This document shows positions 21,657 to 31,500 of a stretch of 64,000 nucleotides of DNA, piece after piece. The notes beneath the pieces were generated by a model. That model had not been told where the DNA came from, ran no database searches, and was given only the letters and a program-made list of their open reading frames with translations. Each line of letters opens with the position of its first letter. The first letter of the stretch is position 1. The stretch comes from Tritrichomonas musculus (lineage: Eukaryota > Parabasalia > Tritrichomonadida > Tritrichomonadidae), in contig JAPFFF010000017.1 of assembly GCA_039105265.1 (NCBI GenBank), forward strand, positions 186,001 through 250,000. Reading direction: 5' to 3'. A program made the translations under genes and the position numbers.

Positions 21657-23519
21657 ATGGATGATAATCAGCCATCAACAAAAGAAAGCAAGCAAATTAA
21701 AAAAGATAATTTGATATATTCTTTAAACGAAACAGAAAAAACCGCATGTTTAATCGGTATTGAATCAGAGATAAGAGATGATAATTTAATGATCCCATCA
21801 TCAATCATTTATGAATCACAAATTTATATTATTACAGTTATTGGAAATTCCTCATTCAAAAAATCAAAAATCCAAACCATAAATTTTTCGCCAGATTCAC
21901 AACTTCAAATAATTGATTCATTAGCATTCTCATTTTCACAAATTGAAAGCATTTCAATTCCACCAAGTGTTACCAAAATTTGCCAACAAGCCTTTAGCAA
22001 CTGTTCAAAGCTTCGCCGAGTTGAAATTCCGCGTAATTCTCAACTTCAAATAATTGAAAGAGAAGCATTTTGTTTTTCTCCAATTGAAAGACTATTCATT
22101 CCACCGCAAATCAAAGAAATATGTGAAAAAACGTTTGGTTTTTGTCATGAACTTGTTACAATTGAAATTCCACCAAATTCGGAGCTACAAACGATACAAA
22201 AAGAAGCTTTTTTTTCATCGACAATCCGGGACATTTTCATTCCATCATCGCTGACTCGACTAGAGAGTCGCTGGTGTTATGACGCGCCTCAATTAGTGAA
22301 TGTTACTGTTGACAAAGACAACAAGAATTACAGAATGGTTGATAACATCTTCATTGAAGGAAAAAGTGACACAAAAAGTGACATTTTTGATGTTTTAGTT
22401 TATGTGAAAAAAGATCTCAAAAAGTTTGAGATTCCATCGTCTATTAAAGTCATCGGGCCTGATTCTTTTTCTGATTGTCAGTTTACAGAACTTTTTATTC
22501 CATTACAAATTGAAACAATTTGTGAAGGCGCTTTTAATGGAAGCAAACTTCGACGTATTGAAATTCCGCAAGATTCAATTATAACTAAAATCGGCGAGTC
22601 AGCGTTTGCAAATTCAATGATTGAGAGAATTTTTATTCCGAAACATGTCACTGTGATAAGTGAATTTACATTTAGCGAATGCATAAATCTTGTTTCTGTT
22701 GAATTTCATCCTGATTCTGAATTAGTAATAATTGAGACAAATGCTTTCAATGACTCAAATATTCGAATGATTTCGCTTCCTTCAAATCTCAAAATAATAA
22801 AGAAAGAATCGTTCAGAGATTGTTTTCAACTTGAGTCTATTGAAATTCCTCCAAATTCGAAACTTCAAACAATTGAAAGTCAAGCATTTTATAATTCATC
22901 AATTGAGAGACTTTTCATTCCATCAAGCGTTAAAAAGCTCGGTAAAAAGTGGTGCAGTTTTACCCCTTATTTAGTTGAAGTAATAATTGATAAAAAAAAT
23001 AAATTTTATTCAAATTTCCCGGTTTTGAATAGCGGTTGTGTTTTAGGAAAAAGTGATCCTAACAGTCTCATTTATGATGTTTTTATGTTTGCTGCTAGAA
23101 ATACAATTAATATCAATTTTCATCCATTGATAAAAATAATTTCTTCTTTTGCTTTCACTGATTCTCTACTTGTAAGTATTTTCATTTCTCCTCAGATTGA
23201 AAAAATACAAAATAGCGCTTTCTCTGACTGCTATCAACTTCATAAGGTTGAAATTCCTCCAGATTCAGAACTTAGAATTATCGAAAAAGACGCTTTCGCT
23301 GGATCTGCAATTCACTCTATTTATATTCCTCAAAAAGTGGAAAAAATTGGCAATGACGTCTTCATGGAATGCGAAAACCTCCAAATAATCGAGATTGGAG
23401 AAAATTCAGTCCTCCAAAATTTAAGTAAGGCCATTTTACCTAAGCGAGGCATGGTCATGATCCCACATGAATCTTCACTAGCAAAAAATTTAATGACATT
23501 ACATTTAAATGTAATATAG
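21657..23519 (+). CDS. BspA-like leucine-rich repeat protein
   Basis: A 620-aa intact protein. Residues 1-35 are polar without a signal peptide. From about 50 to 600 it consists of LRR_5 units such as SFSQIESISIPPSVTKICQQ and CYQLHKVEIPPDSEL. Two longer non-LRR insertions with a TPYLVEVIIDKKNKFYS-like sequence (at about 205-245 and 425-465) divide the array into three blocks, which suggests internal duplication of a block. The C-terminus (LAKNLMTLHLNVI) has no hydrophobic anchor, so it may be secreted unconventionally or be cytosolic. The family is associated with host or bacterial adhesion in trichomonads. The start is the first ATG after the promoter-like motif. Confidence 0.93.
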   Translation: MDDNQPSTKESKQIKKDNLIYSLNETEKTACLIGIESEIRDDNLMIPSSIIYESQIYIITVIGNSSFKKSKIQTINFSPDSQLQIIDSLAFSFSQIESISIPPSVTKICQQAFSNCSKLRRVEIPRNSQLQIIEREAFCFSPIERLFIPPQIKEICEKTFGFCHELVTIEIPPNSELQTIQKEAFFSSTIRDIFIPSSLTRLESRWCYDAPQLVNVTVDKDNKNYRMVDNIFIEGKSDTKSDIFDVLVYVKKDLKKFEIPSSIKVIGPDSFSDCQFTELFIPLQIETICEGAFNGSKLRRIEIPQDSIITKIGESAFANSMIERIFIPKHVTVISEFTFSECINLVSVEFHPDSELVIIETNAFNDSNIRMISLPSNLKIIKKESFRDCFQLESIEIPPNSKLQTIESQAFYNSSIERLFIPSSVKKLGKKWCSFTPYLVEVIIDKKNKFYSNFPVLNSGCVLGKSDPNSLIYDVFMFAARNTININFHPLIKIISSFAFTDSLLVSIFISPQIEKIQNSAFSDCYQLHKVEIPPDSELRIIEKDAFAGSAIHSIYIPQKVEKIGNDVFMECENLQIIEIGENSVLQNLSKAILPKRGMVMIPHESSLAKNLMTLHLNVI

Positions 23520-24285
23520 AAAAGAAATTTATTTATAAAAATACTTTTTTTAAAAAAAACTTTTATAATTTTTTTTTGTAAGCAGATGATTGATATCGTT
23601 TATAAATAAGAATTCATTATTATTATCTATTCATTTATTGAAGTGCATTGATCGAAGTTGAATATTTTCATTTGTGCATTTATTACATCACTTAAATCAT
23701 ATAAAGAAGACTCTTTATTCAATAATTGAAAACTATGAAAAAATAAATTGAATCATGATAATTCTATATTTTTCCATTTCCTTGCAATTCGTAGGGCTGA
23801 ATTTTTTGTTAATAAAATATGCCTCGCCAAAGCAATAGCAAAACCATTGATTTTTTATGGATAGCCATAAATGTCTGGAGTTACCTAATTTACTAAAATC
23901 AATAATAATGATTCAATATTTTCAATTATTTTTAAAAATTTATTAGCTATAAATAGTTAAGGTTTAATAATAGAAATGTTAACCATATTCGTTATTTAAA
24001 ACTAAACGTATAGCCATAATTTGAATACTAGAATTTGAGAAAAAAGCCATAAAATTGAAAGGAAAAAAGCAATAAATTGAATACTTTTATGGCTTATCCA
24101 TATCCTTAAAAAAAACCTTAGCAAATTTCTATCCCTCTCTTTATTTTTTTATTTCAGATGTGGTTGTATTGAATCATTTAAGTCTTCAACGTCAGTAATG
24201 GGTAATGTAAATTAATGAAAGCACAGAAAAGAAACCTAGACAGATATTCGATGATTAATCCTCAATGAATAGTTATAGTATTCAT

Positions 24286-24336
24286 AATATTATTTCATTA
24301 AAATCATTGTTAAATAGATTTTAATGAAATAATATT
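24286..24336. repeat. Perfect inverted repeat, 20-bp arms, 11-nt loop
   Basis: 24286-24305 is the exact reverse complement of 24317-24336, with 11 nt between. It is fully AT-rich apart from the central GATT/AATC. Possible transcript hairpin or miniature element remnant. Confidence 0.85.
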
Positions 24337-24526
24337 ACGTTGTTAGTATAAAATTTTTAAAATTTTGAATATCCCCATTTTTATATGTTATTTTATAGCA
24401 TTGAATTTCAATGATTACTACAACTAATAAAAGTAATTTACTTTTGATTAACTAATTAATAATAAAATTGATTTTTTTCTATTTTTACTTATGAATTTAT
24501 GAATGGCATAAAAGACCATTTAATAA

Positions 24527-24540
24527 TTGAAAAAGTTTCA
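24527..24540 (+). promoter_or_regulatory. Candidate core promoter motif TTGAAAAAGTTTCA
   Basis: About 84 bp before the likely start codon at 24624. It overlaps the upstream in-frame ATG at 24540, which argues against that ATG being used. The TTTCATGTT context includes a TCA-type initiator sequence. Confidence 0.45.
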
Positions 24541-24623
24541 TGTTATTCTTTCTTCGGCTTCACAATTTTTTGAATAAAAATTTTAAACTTTTTGAGAAAA
24601 ATATGGAAATTTTTATCTTTGTA

Positions 24624-26024
24624 ATGGATAAGAGAAACTTCAAAATCTCTGCTTCTGGTTTGAAAAACATAATTTTAAATAATTCATTTGATGATGAATT
24701 TACTTTTATTATTGGGAATGAAGAGATTCATATGAAAAAAATCTTTGCAGATTTCATATCCCCAAGAATTTCACGAATTCATCATGCAGACCCGACAATT
24801 GATTCATTTTGTTTCGACAATTACATTACCGAGAATCAAAAAGCCAAAATAACAGAAATATTTCCAACCAATTTACTTCACAAATTCGAAGAAATTTCAC
24901 GTGGAAATCCGATTGAAGTTGATCCAGAAACAAGTGTTAAATTACTCATTTTATCAGTTATTCTTGATAATTCAGAAATTTACGATGGGATGAACGATCT
25001 TTTTCCTAATGAAATAAACCAAACAAAAATCGAATTCATCCTTCAATTTTTTCAACTTTTTGAGACCACCAAAACAACATTTTCAATATTTAATCCAGCC
25101 AAATTTTACGATATCATTTCTAGTAATTTTCATTCAATAGATGAAAATCAACTTTTACAACTTCCAAAAACGGTTATTTATTCAATAATCAGTAACGAGC
25201 ATTTGAAGGTCAAAAGTGAAGATTCACTTTTTGACTTCATCAACAAACTTTTTGTGAATGACGAGGATGATGAAAATGATGAATTTGACATGATTTCGTT
25301 TTATGAAAAAATTGACATGATAAATCTCAGCAAAGAAAAATTGAATGAATTTCTCGATTGCATCAAAATTTCAAATATGACATCAAATCTTTGGCAAAAT
25401 GTGAAACATTTCATTTCCATTGCACGTCCAGAATCAAGAGAAAATGAAGCAAGTTACGTAAAACAGCATAAAGAAGAAAAAGTGTCATTCAGCGGCAGCC
25501 AAGACGACAGATTCAAAGGGATCATCAGCAGGCTTGGAAACGGAAATGCGAAAAGTGCCTACGAAAACAAAATTATTGACATCACAGCCGCTTCTTGCCA
25601 TAATGATTCTTTTCATCCATCAAAAGCTCTCGAAGACGGAAATAATGATTATTATCATTCTTTAAACACGGGCAATTATAGAAACGAAGGCCACACTGAG
25701 TGGCTCTGCGTTGACTTCAAAGAACGAAGAGTCAAGCCTTCTCATTATTCAATTCAATCATTCCCATGGGGCAGCGGCAATCTGCAAAATTGGGTTCTCG
25801 AAGGCTCGAACGATGGGGAATCATGGAAAGATTTGGACACCCAAAATGGAAACAAAAGCCTTGCTGGCTCCAATATATCAAACACTTTTGAAGTTCCAAA
25901 TGGCCAAAATAACCAATTCTATAGATACCTCAGAATTCGTCAAACAGGAGTCAATACTACAAATGATTATAGACTCATTATCGCATCTCTTGAGTATTTT
26001 GGATTAATCAAAGAAGCTTGTTGA
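24624..26024 (+). CDS. F5/8 type C (discoidin) domain protein with BTB/BACK-like N-terminus
   Basis: 466 aa from the ATG at 24624 (MDKRNFKISASGLKN), chosen because the family begins this way and the preceding 28 codons overlap the promoter motif; the frame is open from 24540. Residues 1-300 form a helical region beginning with a BTB-like part (FTFIIGNEEIHMKKIFADF) and continuing with a BACK-like part. Residues about 314-466 form a galactose-binding-like F5/8C domain: ALEDGNNDYYHSLNT, EWLCVDFKERRVKPSHYSI, NWVLEGSNDGESW and FRYLRIRQTG-type strands (here YRYLRIRQTG). This combination is common in Tritrichomonas. Likely an intracellular adaptor or carbohydrate-binding protein. The G+C content rises noticeably in the F5/8C part. 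Confidence 0.9.
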   Translation: MDKRNFKISASGLKNIILNNSFDDEFTFIIGNEEIHMKKIFADFISPRISRIHHADPTIDSFCFDNYITENQKAKITEIFPTNLLHKFEEISRGNPIEVDPETSVKLLILSVILDNSEIYDGMNDLFPNEINQTKIEFILQFFQLFETTKTTFSIFNPAKFYDIISSNFHSIDENQLLQLPKTVIYSIISNEHLKVKSEDSLFDFINKLFVNDEDDENDEFDMISFYEKIDMINLSKEKLNEFLDCIKISNMTSNLWQNVKHFISIARPESRENEASYVKQHKEEKVSFSGSQDDRFKGIISRLGNGNAKSAYENKIIDITAASCHNDSFHPSKALEDGNNDYYHSLNTGNYRNEGHTEWLCVDFKERRVKPSHYSIQSFPWGSGNLQNWVLEGSNDGESWKDLDTQNGNKSLAGSNISNTFEVPNGQNNQFYRYLRIRQTGVNTTNDYRLIIASLEYFGLIKEAC

Positions 26025-26363
26025 TTTGCATCCATTTTAAATATTTTAATTGATTTACATATGTAATTTAACCTTATTAAATAAATAAATAATTTTTTTA
26101 ACAAAACTCTGACATTTTGCTTATATTTCTCTCTATCTTATGAAATAAATAATTAAATATTCTTGAAAGAACATTTTGGCTTTTTCCATCATATTCTTGG
26201 TTATCATGTGATAAACAATATGTATGTCTATTTTTTTTTTTTCCAAAAATATAATTAATTCTTGGCAAGTTTGATCAAAAAATTTTGGTAATTAATTCAT
26301 TGAAAAAGTTCATTTGCCAGCTTTGACCTTTGTCTAAATAAAATTTTTAATCAAAATTTTAAA
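26025..26363 (+). other. Intergenic region with promoter-like motif
   Basis: Short AT-rich interval between two co-oriented genes. TTGAAAAAGTTCAT at 26300-26313 lies about 50 bp before the kinase ATG and contains a TTCATT initiator-like word. Nothing else recognised. Confidence 0.5.
26300..26313 (+). promoter_or_regulatory. Candidate core promoter motif TTGAAAAAGTTCAT
   Basis: About 50 bp upstream of the kinase ATG at 26364. Same core as upstream of the BspA-like and F5/8C genes. The TTCATT portion agrees with the trichomonad initiator consensus TCAYW. Confidence 0.45.
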
Positions 26364-27443
26364 ATGGATGAGGACGAATTTGAAAAAGATCAAGAGAAAA
26401 AAATAATCAGTTCTTTCAATGACCAACAAAAAATATACTATATTTCGAGCAAAATAGAGTTACAATCCAAAAATCCAGTATATATTGCATATAGACGTAC
26501 ATATCGTTCATCACACCATAATAACGAAGATCATTCAGAATCCAAAAATGATACCAAATACCATAATGATAGTCAAAATAAAGATTTGGAGGATGATGAA
26601 ATACATTATGATGAGAAAAAAACATATGCGCTCAAACTATTAAAATACCACACCAAAAAACAAACCAAAACATTTGATAAGGAGAAAGACATTATAGAAT
26701 TATTTGATGATGATTCACGAATCATAAAATATTTAGAAATAATCCCCGTAATCTTATACAATCGCAAGCACATATTAGTTTCAATGTACTTCTATCCCAA
26801 TGTAGATCTCCTTTTTTACCTTTGGCGTCCCACATTTCGCTTTGATGAGAATTTTGTCTGCTTAATTGCATTCAAAGCATTGAAAATTTTATCCCTTTTA
26901 AAAAGTCGAGGTGTTGTACATAATGACATAAAATTTGAGAACTTTATTGTATCGTCAGAAGATCCATTCGAAATCATTCTGACCGATTTCGAAAGCGCCC
27001 AAATGGTCGACATAAACGGTAATTCAAATTCAATGTCTGGAACGGCGGTTTTTAAGGCCCCCGAGGTCCTCAGAGGTGAAGAGCACGACTACGCAGCAGA
27101 TATGTGGAGCCTCGGCATGAACATTTATTTCCACCTTTATTTCGAGTATCCATTTGGAATTGATGAAGTGATCGATTCAAAAAGTGAAAAAGGTATTGAG
27201 AAGAAAATTAATTCTTCAAAGTTAACTAGACCTAGAAAGACCGAGGGTAAAAATGTGTCTGAAATCGCGTGGAACTGCGTGAGTGCAATGCTAGATAAAG
27301 ATCCAGAGAACAGAGTCAAAGTCGATGACGCTCTTGAGCATGAATGGTTCTCGTTCATCGAGTCCTCAGAAATGAAATATGCTGTTTCTAGATTCAATAT
27401 TGAAGAGAACTTGGATTTTGAAGACGAATCTCCTACTCTATAA
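26364..27443 (+). CDS. Serine/threonine protein kinase (CAMK-like), DFE variant
   Basis: 359 aa. A charged insert (residues about 48-80, His/Asp/Asn-rich) lies in the N-lobe before the ATP-binding Lys in YALKLLKY (about 90). The catalytic loop is VVHNDIKFEN (HRD is HND; catalytic Asp kept, about 190). The metal-binding motif is TDFES in place of DFG (about 211). TAVFKAPEVL and AADMWSLGMNIY follow, and the C-lobe ends with DKDPENRVKVDDALEHEWF. All three catalytic residues (K, D, D) are present, so it is probably active. Substrate unknown. Single-domain cytosolic enzyme. Its stop is followed by a T25 tract (27450-27474). Confidence 0.93.
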   Translation: MDEDEFEKDQEKKIISSFNDQQKIYYISSKIELQSKNPVYIAYRRTYRSSHHNNEDHSESKNDTKYHNDSQNKDLEDDEIHYDEKKTYALKLLKYHTKKQTKTFDKEKDIIELFDDDSRIIKYLEIIPVILYNRKHILVSMYFYPNVDLLFYLWRPTFRFDENFVCLIAFKALKILSLLKSRGVVHNDIKFENFIVSSEDPFEIILTDFESAQMVDINGNSNSMSGTAVFKAPEVLRGEEHDYAADMWSLGMNIYFHLYFEYPFGIDEVIDSKSEKGIEKKINSSKLTRPRKTEGKNVSEIAWNCVSAMLDKDPENRVKVDDALEHEWFSFIESSEMKYAVSRFNIEENLDFEDESPTL

Positions 27444-27449
27444 TAACTC

Positions 27450-27481
<32 letters not shown>

Positions 27482-28540
27482 GATGGAATAAATTAATAAT
27501 TTTGATATATCAAAAAAGTTGCACTTTTCAGACAATATGCTCTCAATTTTTTTCCAATCATTTCTATTCAATTCAAAAACTTTTTTATAATAAAAAAAGA
27601 GTTGATTTTTTTATGATTTAATTCCAAAAAACAAGTCAAAATAAGTTCATATATGAATATTAAAATAAATAAGATTGACAGGATTTTGTCCGAAAAGTGT
27701 AAAGTTTCTCAATATATCATTATTTTTTTTATCTTTATTTTATATATAGAATCGACTTTCCTCTCAATTTGAAAATCAACTTTTTAGTGAATGCTTTTTT
27801 ATGATTATAGTGTGTGCATATAATAACTAAGAGAACACATGATTTTTATTAAACTTTTTCAAAAACAGGTCCTCTCAATTTTGTTAAGTAGTATTGAATA
27901 TTTGAATACTATCACAAAAGTATTGAAAAAAAAAAAAAAAAAATAATATATAAGTTTTAATTGAAAGAAAAAATAGGAGAAAAATGGAGAATATTATTTT
28001 GAGAATATTTATGTAAATTGAAAAATTGATGCATCTTTTTATATTTTTACATAATTTTTACCGAGACTTATATCAAAAGGAAGGATCGGTAAGAATTTTG
28101 TAACATAAAAAGATGCATTTTTTTTAACATGAATAGTCTCAGTAAATATTATTCTACATTTTCTTCTTATTTTTTTCTATTAGTTCTCTCAAAAAGCTGA
28201 GGCACATTCTCTCTTACAATAAAAAAAATATTTCAAAAATGAAATTTAGCTTATTTTTATGATATTTTTGAATAATATTGAGGAAATATAATATATTAAA
28301 TATCAAAAATGGCAAGCACTGTATGAAAATGATGCTATTCAATCAATGAAGAAAGATTTACTTAAAGTTGTATTTTTCAGTTGGAATTTCATCAAATTTC
28401 AAAATAACAAATTAATCAAGAAATTAACAAGCAAAGACCACATTAACAGTGTGCTATTTATCATTTCTCTTTTTCAAAATATTTATTGAAAATTTGAATA
28501 GAAATAAAGATTTTTTTTTTCTTGTGTAAAAAATGAAAAA
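27444..28540. other. Convergent intergenic region with poly-T and a hairpin repeat
   Basis: Lies between the 3' ends of the kinase (+) and the pseudokinase-Sel1 gene (-). It holds a T25 tract (27450-27474), an A17-like tract near 27928 and the hairpin repeat at 28028-28118. No ORF of interest. Confidence 0.5.
28028..28118 (+). mobile_element. 91-bp hairpin repeat (MITE-like), copy 2
   Basis: Terminal inverted words ATGCATCTTTTTAT and ATAAAAAGATGCAT frame a long imperfect hairpin with inner TTACCGA and TCGGTAA. A second, less symmetric copy lies at 4083-4162. The structure fits a miniature inverted-repeat element or a small structured RNA; no target duplication was established. Confidence 0.55.
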
Positions 28541-31500
28541 TTATAATTCTTCATTTTTTTCGTAAGTAATTTCACCTTGTTTGCGATTAACTAAAGTTCC
28601 ATTATTTTGTTCTTTAATTTCATTCAATATTTTAGTGAGTCGTGAATGAGCATCTTCTTCGACGCTTGAATCACTGTCATCTTTTGTCTCTTTAAAAGAG
28701 ATAAGATGCAATAAACAAAACTGAATTGCCTTTTTGTATTTTTGATATGAAGCTTTTTGAATCAATTCAATTCCTTTTTCTTTATTTTGAGGAATTCCTG
28801 GATTTTTTCCAGTGAACAAAAGGTGACCATATTTGTAAAGAGCACGTTTATGACCAAAATCAGCGGCTATTTTAAGAAATTTAATACATTTATCATTTTT
28901 TTTGTTATAAATAACCGATATTTTAAATATGTAATAACCAGCACGTGGCACATCATTATTTTCAATAGCCAAATTGAAATATTTCAAAGCATTATCACAA
29001 TCTTGGTCAATATATCTGCCATAATAAAATTCTTTGGCAATGTAATAATAACCTAATGGACATTTATTTCGAGCTGAGCACTCAAAATACTTGATTGCTG
29101 TTTTTAAGTTTCTCATCATGTGTTTTCCTTGCTTATATGCCTTTCCTATCAATGCAATAGCAAAATAGTTTATTGCTTCTCCTTTAGAAATGCTTAATAG
29201 AGCTAAAAAATAATTATTAAATCTTGAATCCTTTATAATATGCTCCATGTAAAGATCATGACACACTTTAAAATCGTCATAATAAAAGTATGGCGGAATT
29301 AAAAAGTGATGTGCTAAATCAGGATCAAAGTTTTGATAAAATAAATGATATTCTTTTCGATGTTCAACATCTATTCTTTTTTGAAATTTCAATAGAAAAG
29401 CAAGTGCTCTGCCATGTTCATTGTTAATTGCATATGCTTGTAACATAAGATAAATGAATTTATCTGGAATATTTTCTATAAATTGGTCAGGTATTTCATT
29501 GTCATTAATTGAAGATCCTTGTAAAATATAATTTTGGTTTTCTCTAATTGTTAAAATCATTAAGTTTAAAGCTCTTTCAATATTCCTTTTTATTCCTTTC
29601 CCATATAAAAGATGATCGGCAAAATAACAATCGAATTTTTTCGGATTCAATTTAATTCCAATGTCAATTAAGATATTTGATTGTTTATATTTTTCTTGTT
29701 CATCTAAAAGCTCAATTAGTTTTATAAGTAAATTTTCATTCAATATTCCAACGGATAACAATAAATTTTCTTCAAATAATTCTTTTTTTGATTGATTTTC
29801 ATATAAATTAATTAATCGAAGAAATGAATCAAAATGACCTTCATCGGATGCTTTTTTATAAATTTCAATAACTTTTTCAAAGTCAATTTCATCTTCATCT
29901 TTTTTCTCAAGATGCATTCCATAATAGTACATTGCATCGAGATGTTTTTTATTAATACAATCTTTCATAATATCTTCATATTCATTAGATTTTAAAGCAA
30001 GAAATGAATAATGAAACTTTCCTTGTATATTATTTTGATTCATTGATTTAATTAAATATTGTTTTGCTGTTTCAACATCATATTTTACACCAATTGCATC
30101 AATGCATAACATTGCATACCGCCATTGCGCTTCAGCATTACCAGAATCTGCTGATATTTTAATATTTTTCGCTGCTTCGGTATAATTAACAGGATAACCA
30201 TTCATTCCATAATAGTAATTTTTACCAATGGACAAAGGATCTTTTTTTTCGGTAGGAAACAATAAAACATTTTCTGAAAAAGCAGGCTTTATTTTCTTTT
30301 CCCATCCATCATATGTATATAATGCTAATTTCATGCTATGATTCTCTTTATCTGAATTCAAATGTATGTCAGAATCTACTATTTTTGAGTCATAAAATTT
30401 GACATCTGAAATATGAGTATTCAAATAATAATTAATTCGTGCAAAACAATAAAAATCATTTTCTTCTTCCTTTTCTGGATGTTGAGGAAGAAAACTACTA
30501 AATAAATCATTGACATCATAATCAATTAAATAACTTCTCCAGACATGCTTTCGTAATATGCAATTAATAATCTCTGCTTTATAGCATCCTTTTTCTGATG
30601 CTCGTAGAAAACAATTTCGTGCTCTTTTTAAATTTTGAGGGAAGAAAATTCCATTATAATACAAATACCCTTGAAGCATCATAGCGTTTGGTGACAATTC
30701 TGCTGCTTTTCGATAATATTGAATTGATAATGATCGTCGAATTGGAAAACCATTGAATCCAGTATATAATGAAAAGGCAACAAATAACATTGATAAAATA
30801 TCATTTTTCTCTGCTTTGTTGAATATTTTGATTTGATCTGCTGGAATAGCATCTCTTATATTATCATTGTCAGATTGTTTGAGTGTATTTATCATTCCTT
30901 TGACCAATGTTTTCGTTGGTAAATAATCTGTAGATATCGATGTCAAAATTCTTAAAGCTTTTTTAACGTTATAAGGCAAAAGATCACCTTTAACGTATTG
31001 TACAGCTAATTCAATTTTAATATTCACATCTTCTGAATTTTTATAAGCATCTTTTAATAATTCTATGGCTTTAATTCTAATTGCTTCAATTTTGTATTCA
31101 TATTCTTTGGCTTTTTGGTGATAAAAATCAATTCTTTGCTTTTCTTTCACCAATTCTTGCATTTTAGACAACAATGCTTGATATAATTGAAATGGCTCCA
31201 ACTCAGCAAGTTTGTTCCAACCAGGAATAACTAACGAAATATCTTCGCTATATATATATCTTTTGAATTTTTCGGTTAAAGGTGAAAAACATTTGGCCAA
31301 TTGGATGATGTTGTGTTCCGGAAGTGAATTCAAAAGATTCTCGTCATTTTGATCCAGTTGCTTTATTTCTTTGTTATTACTTAAAAAGCAATGGCATATT
31401 TTTTCAATTGATTCAAACTGAACATAGCTATATACTTCTTCTTGCGATAATGACGAATCATAGATAATTTTATCTGCAAAATCGAGAATTTGACTGTATC

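Larger units (their letters stand above)
23520..24623. other. Intergenic region with a perfect hairpin and a promoter-like motif
   Basis: No coding region recognised. It contains repeated ATAGCCATAA-type words (around 23865, 24012 and 24090), a perfect 20-bp inverted repeat (24286-24336) and TTGAAAAAGTTTCA at 24527-24540. The frame of the next gene is open from 24540, but the conserved family start is at 24624. Confidence 0.5.

Noticed and set aside
24540-24623. Upstream ATG of the F5/8C gene
   Set aside because: It lies within the promoter-like motif and adds a Phe/Leu-rich stretch not typical of the family; the ATG at 24624 matches the family start.
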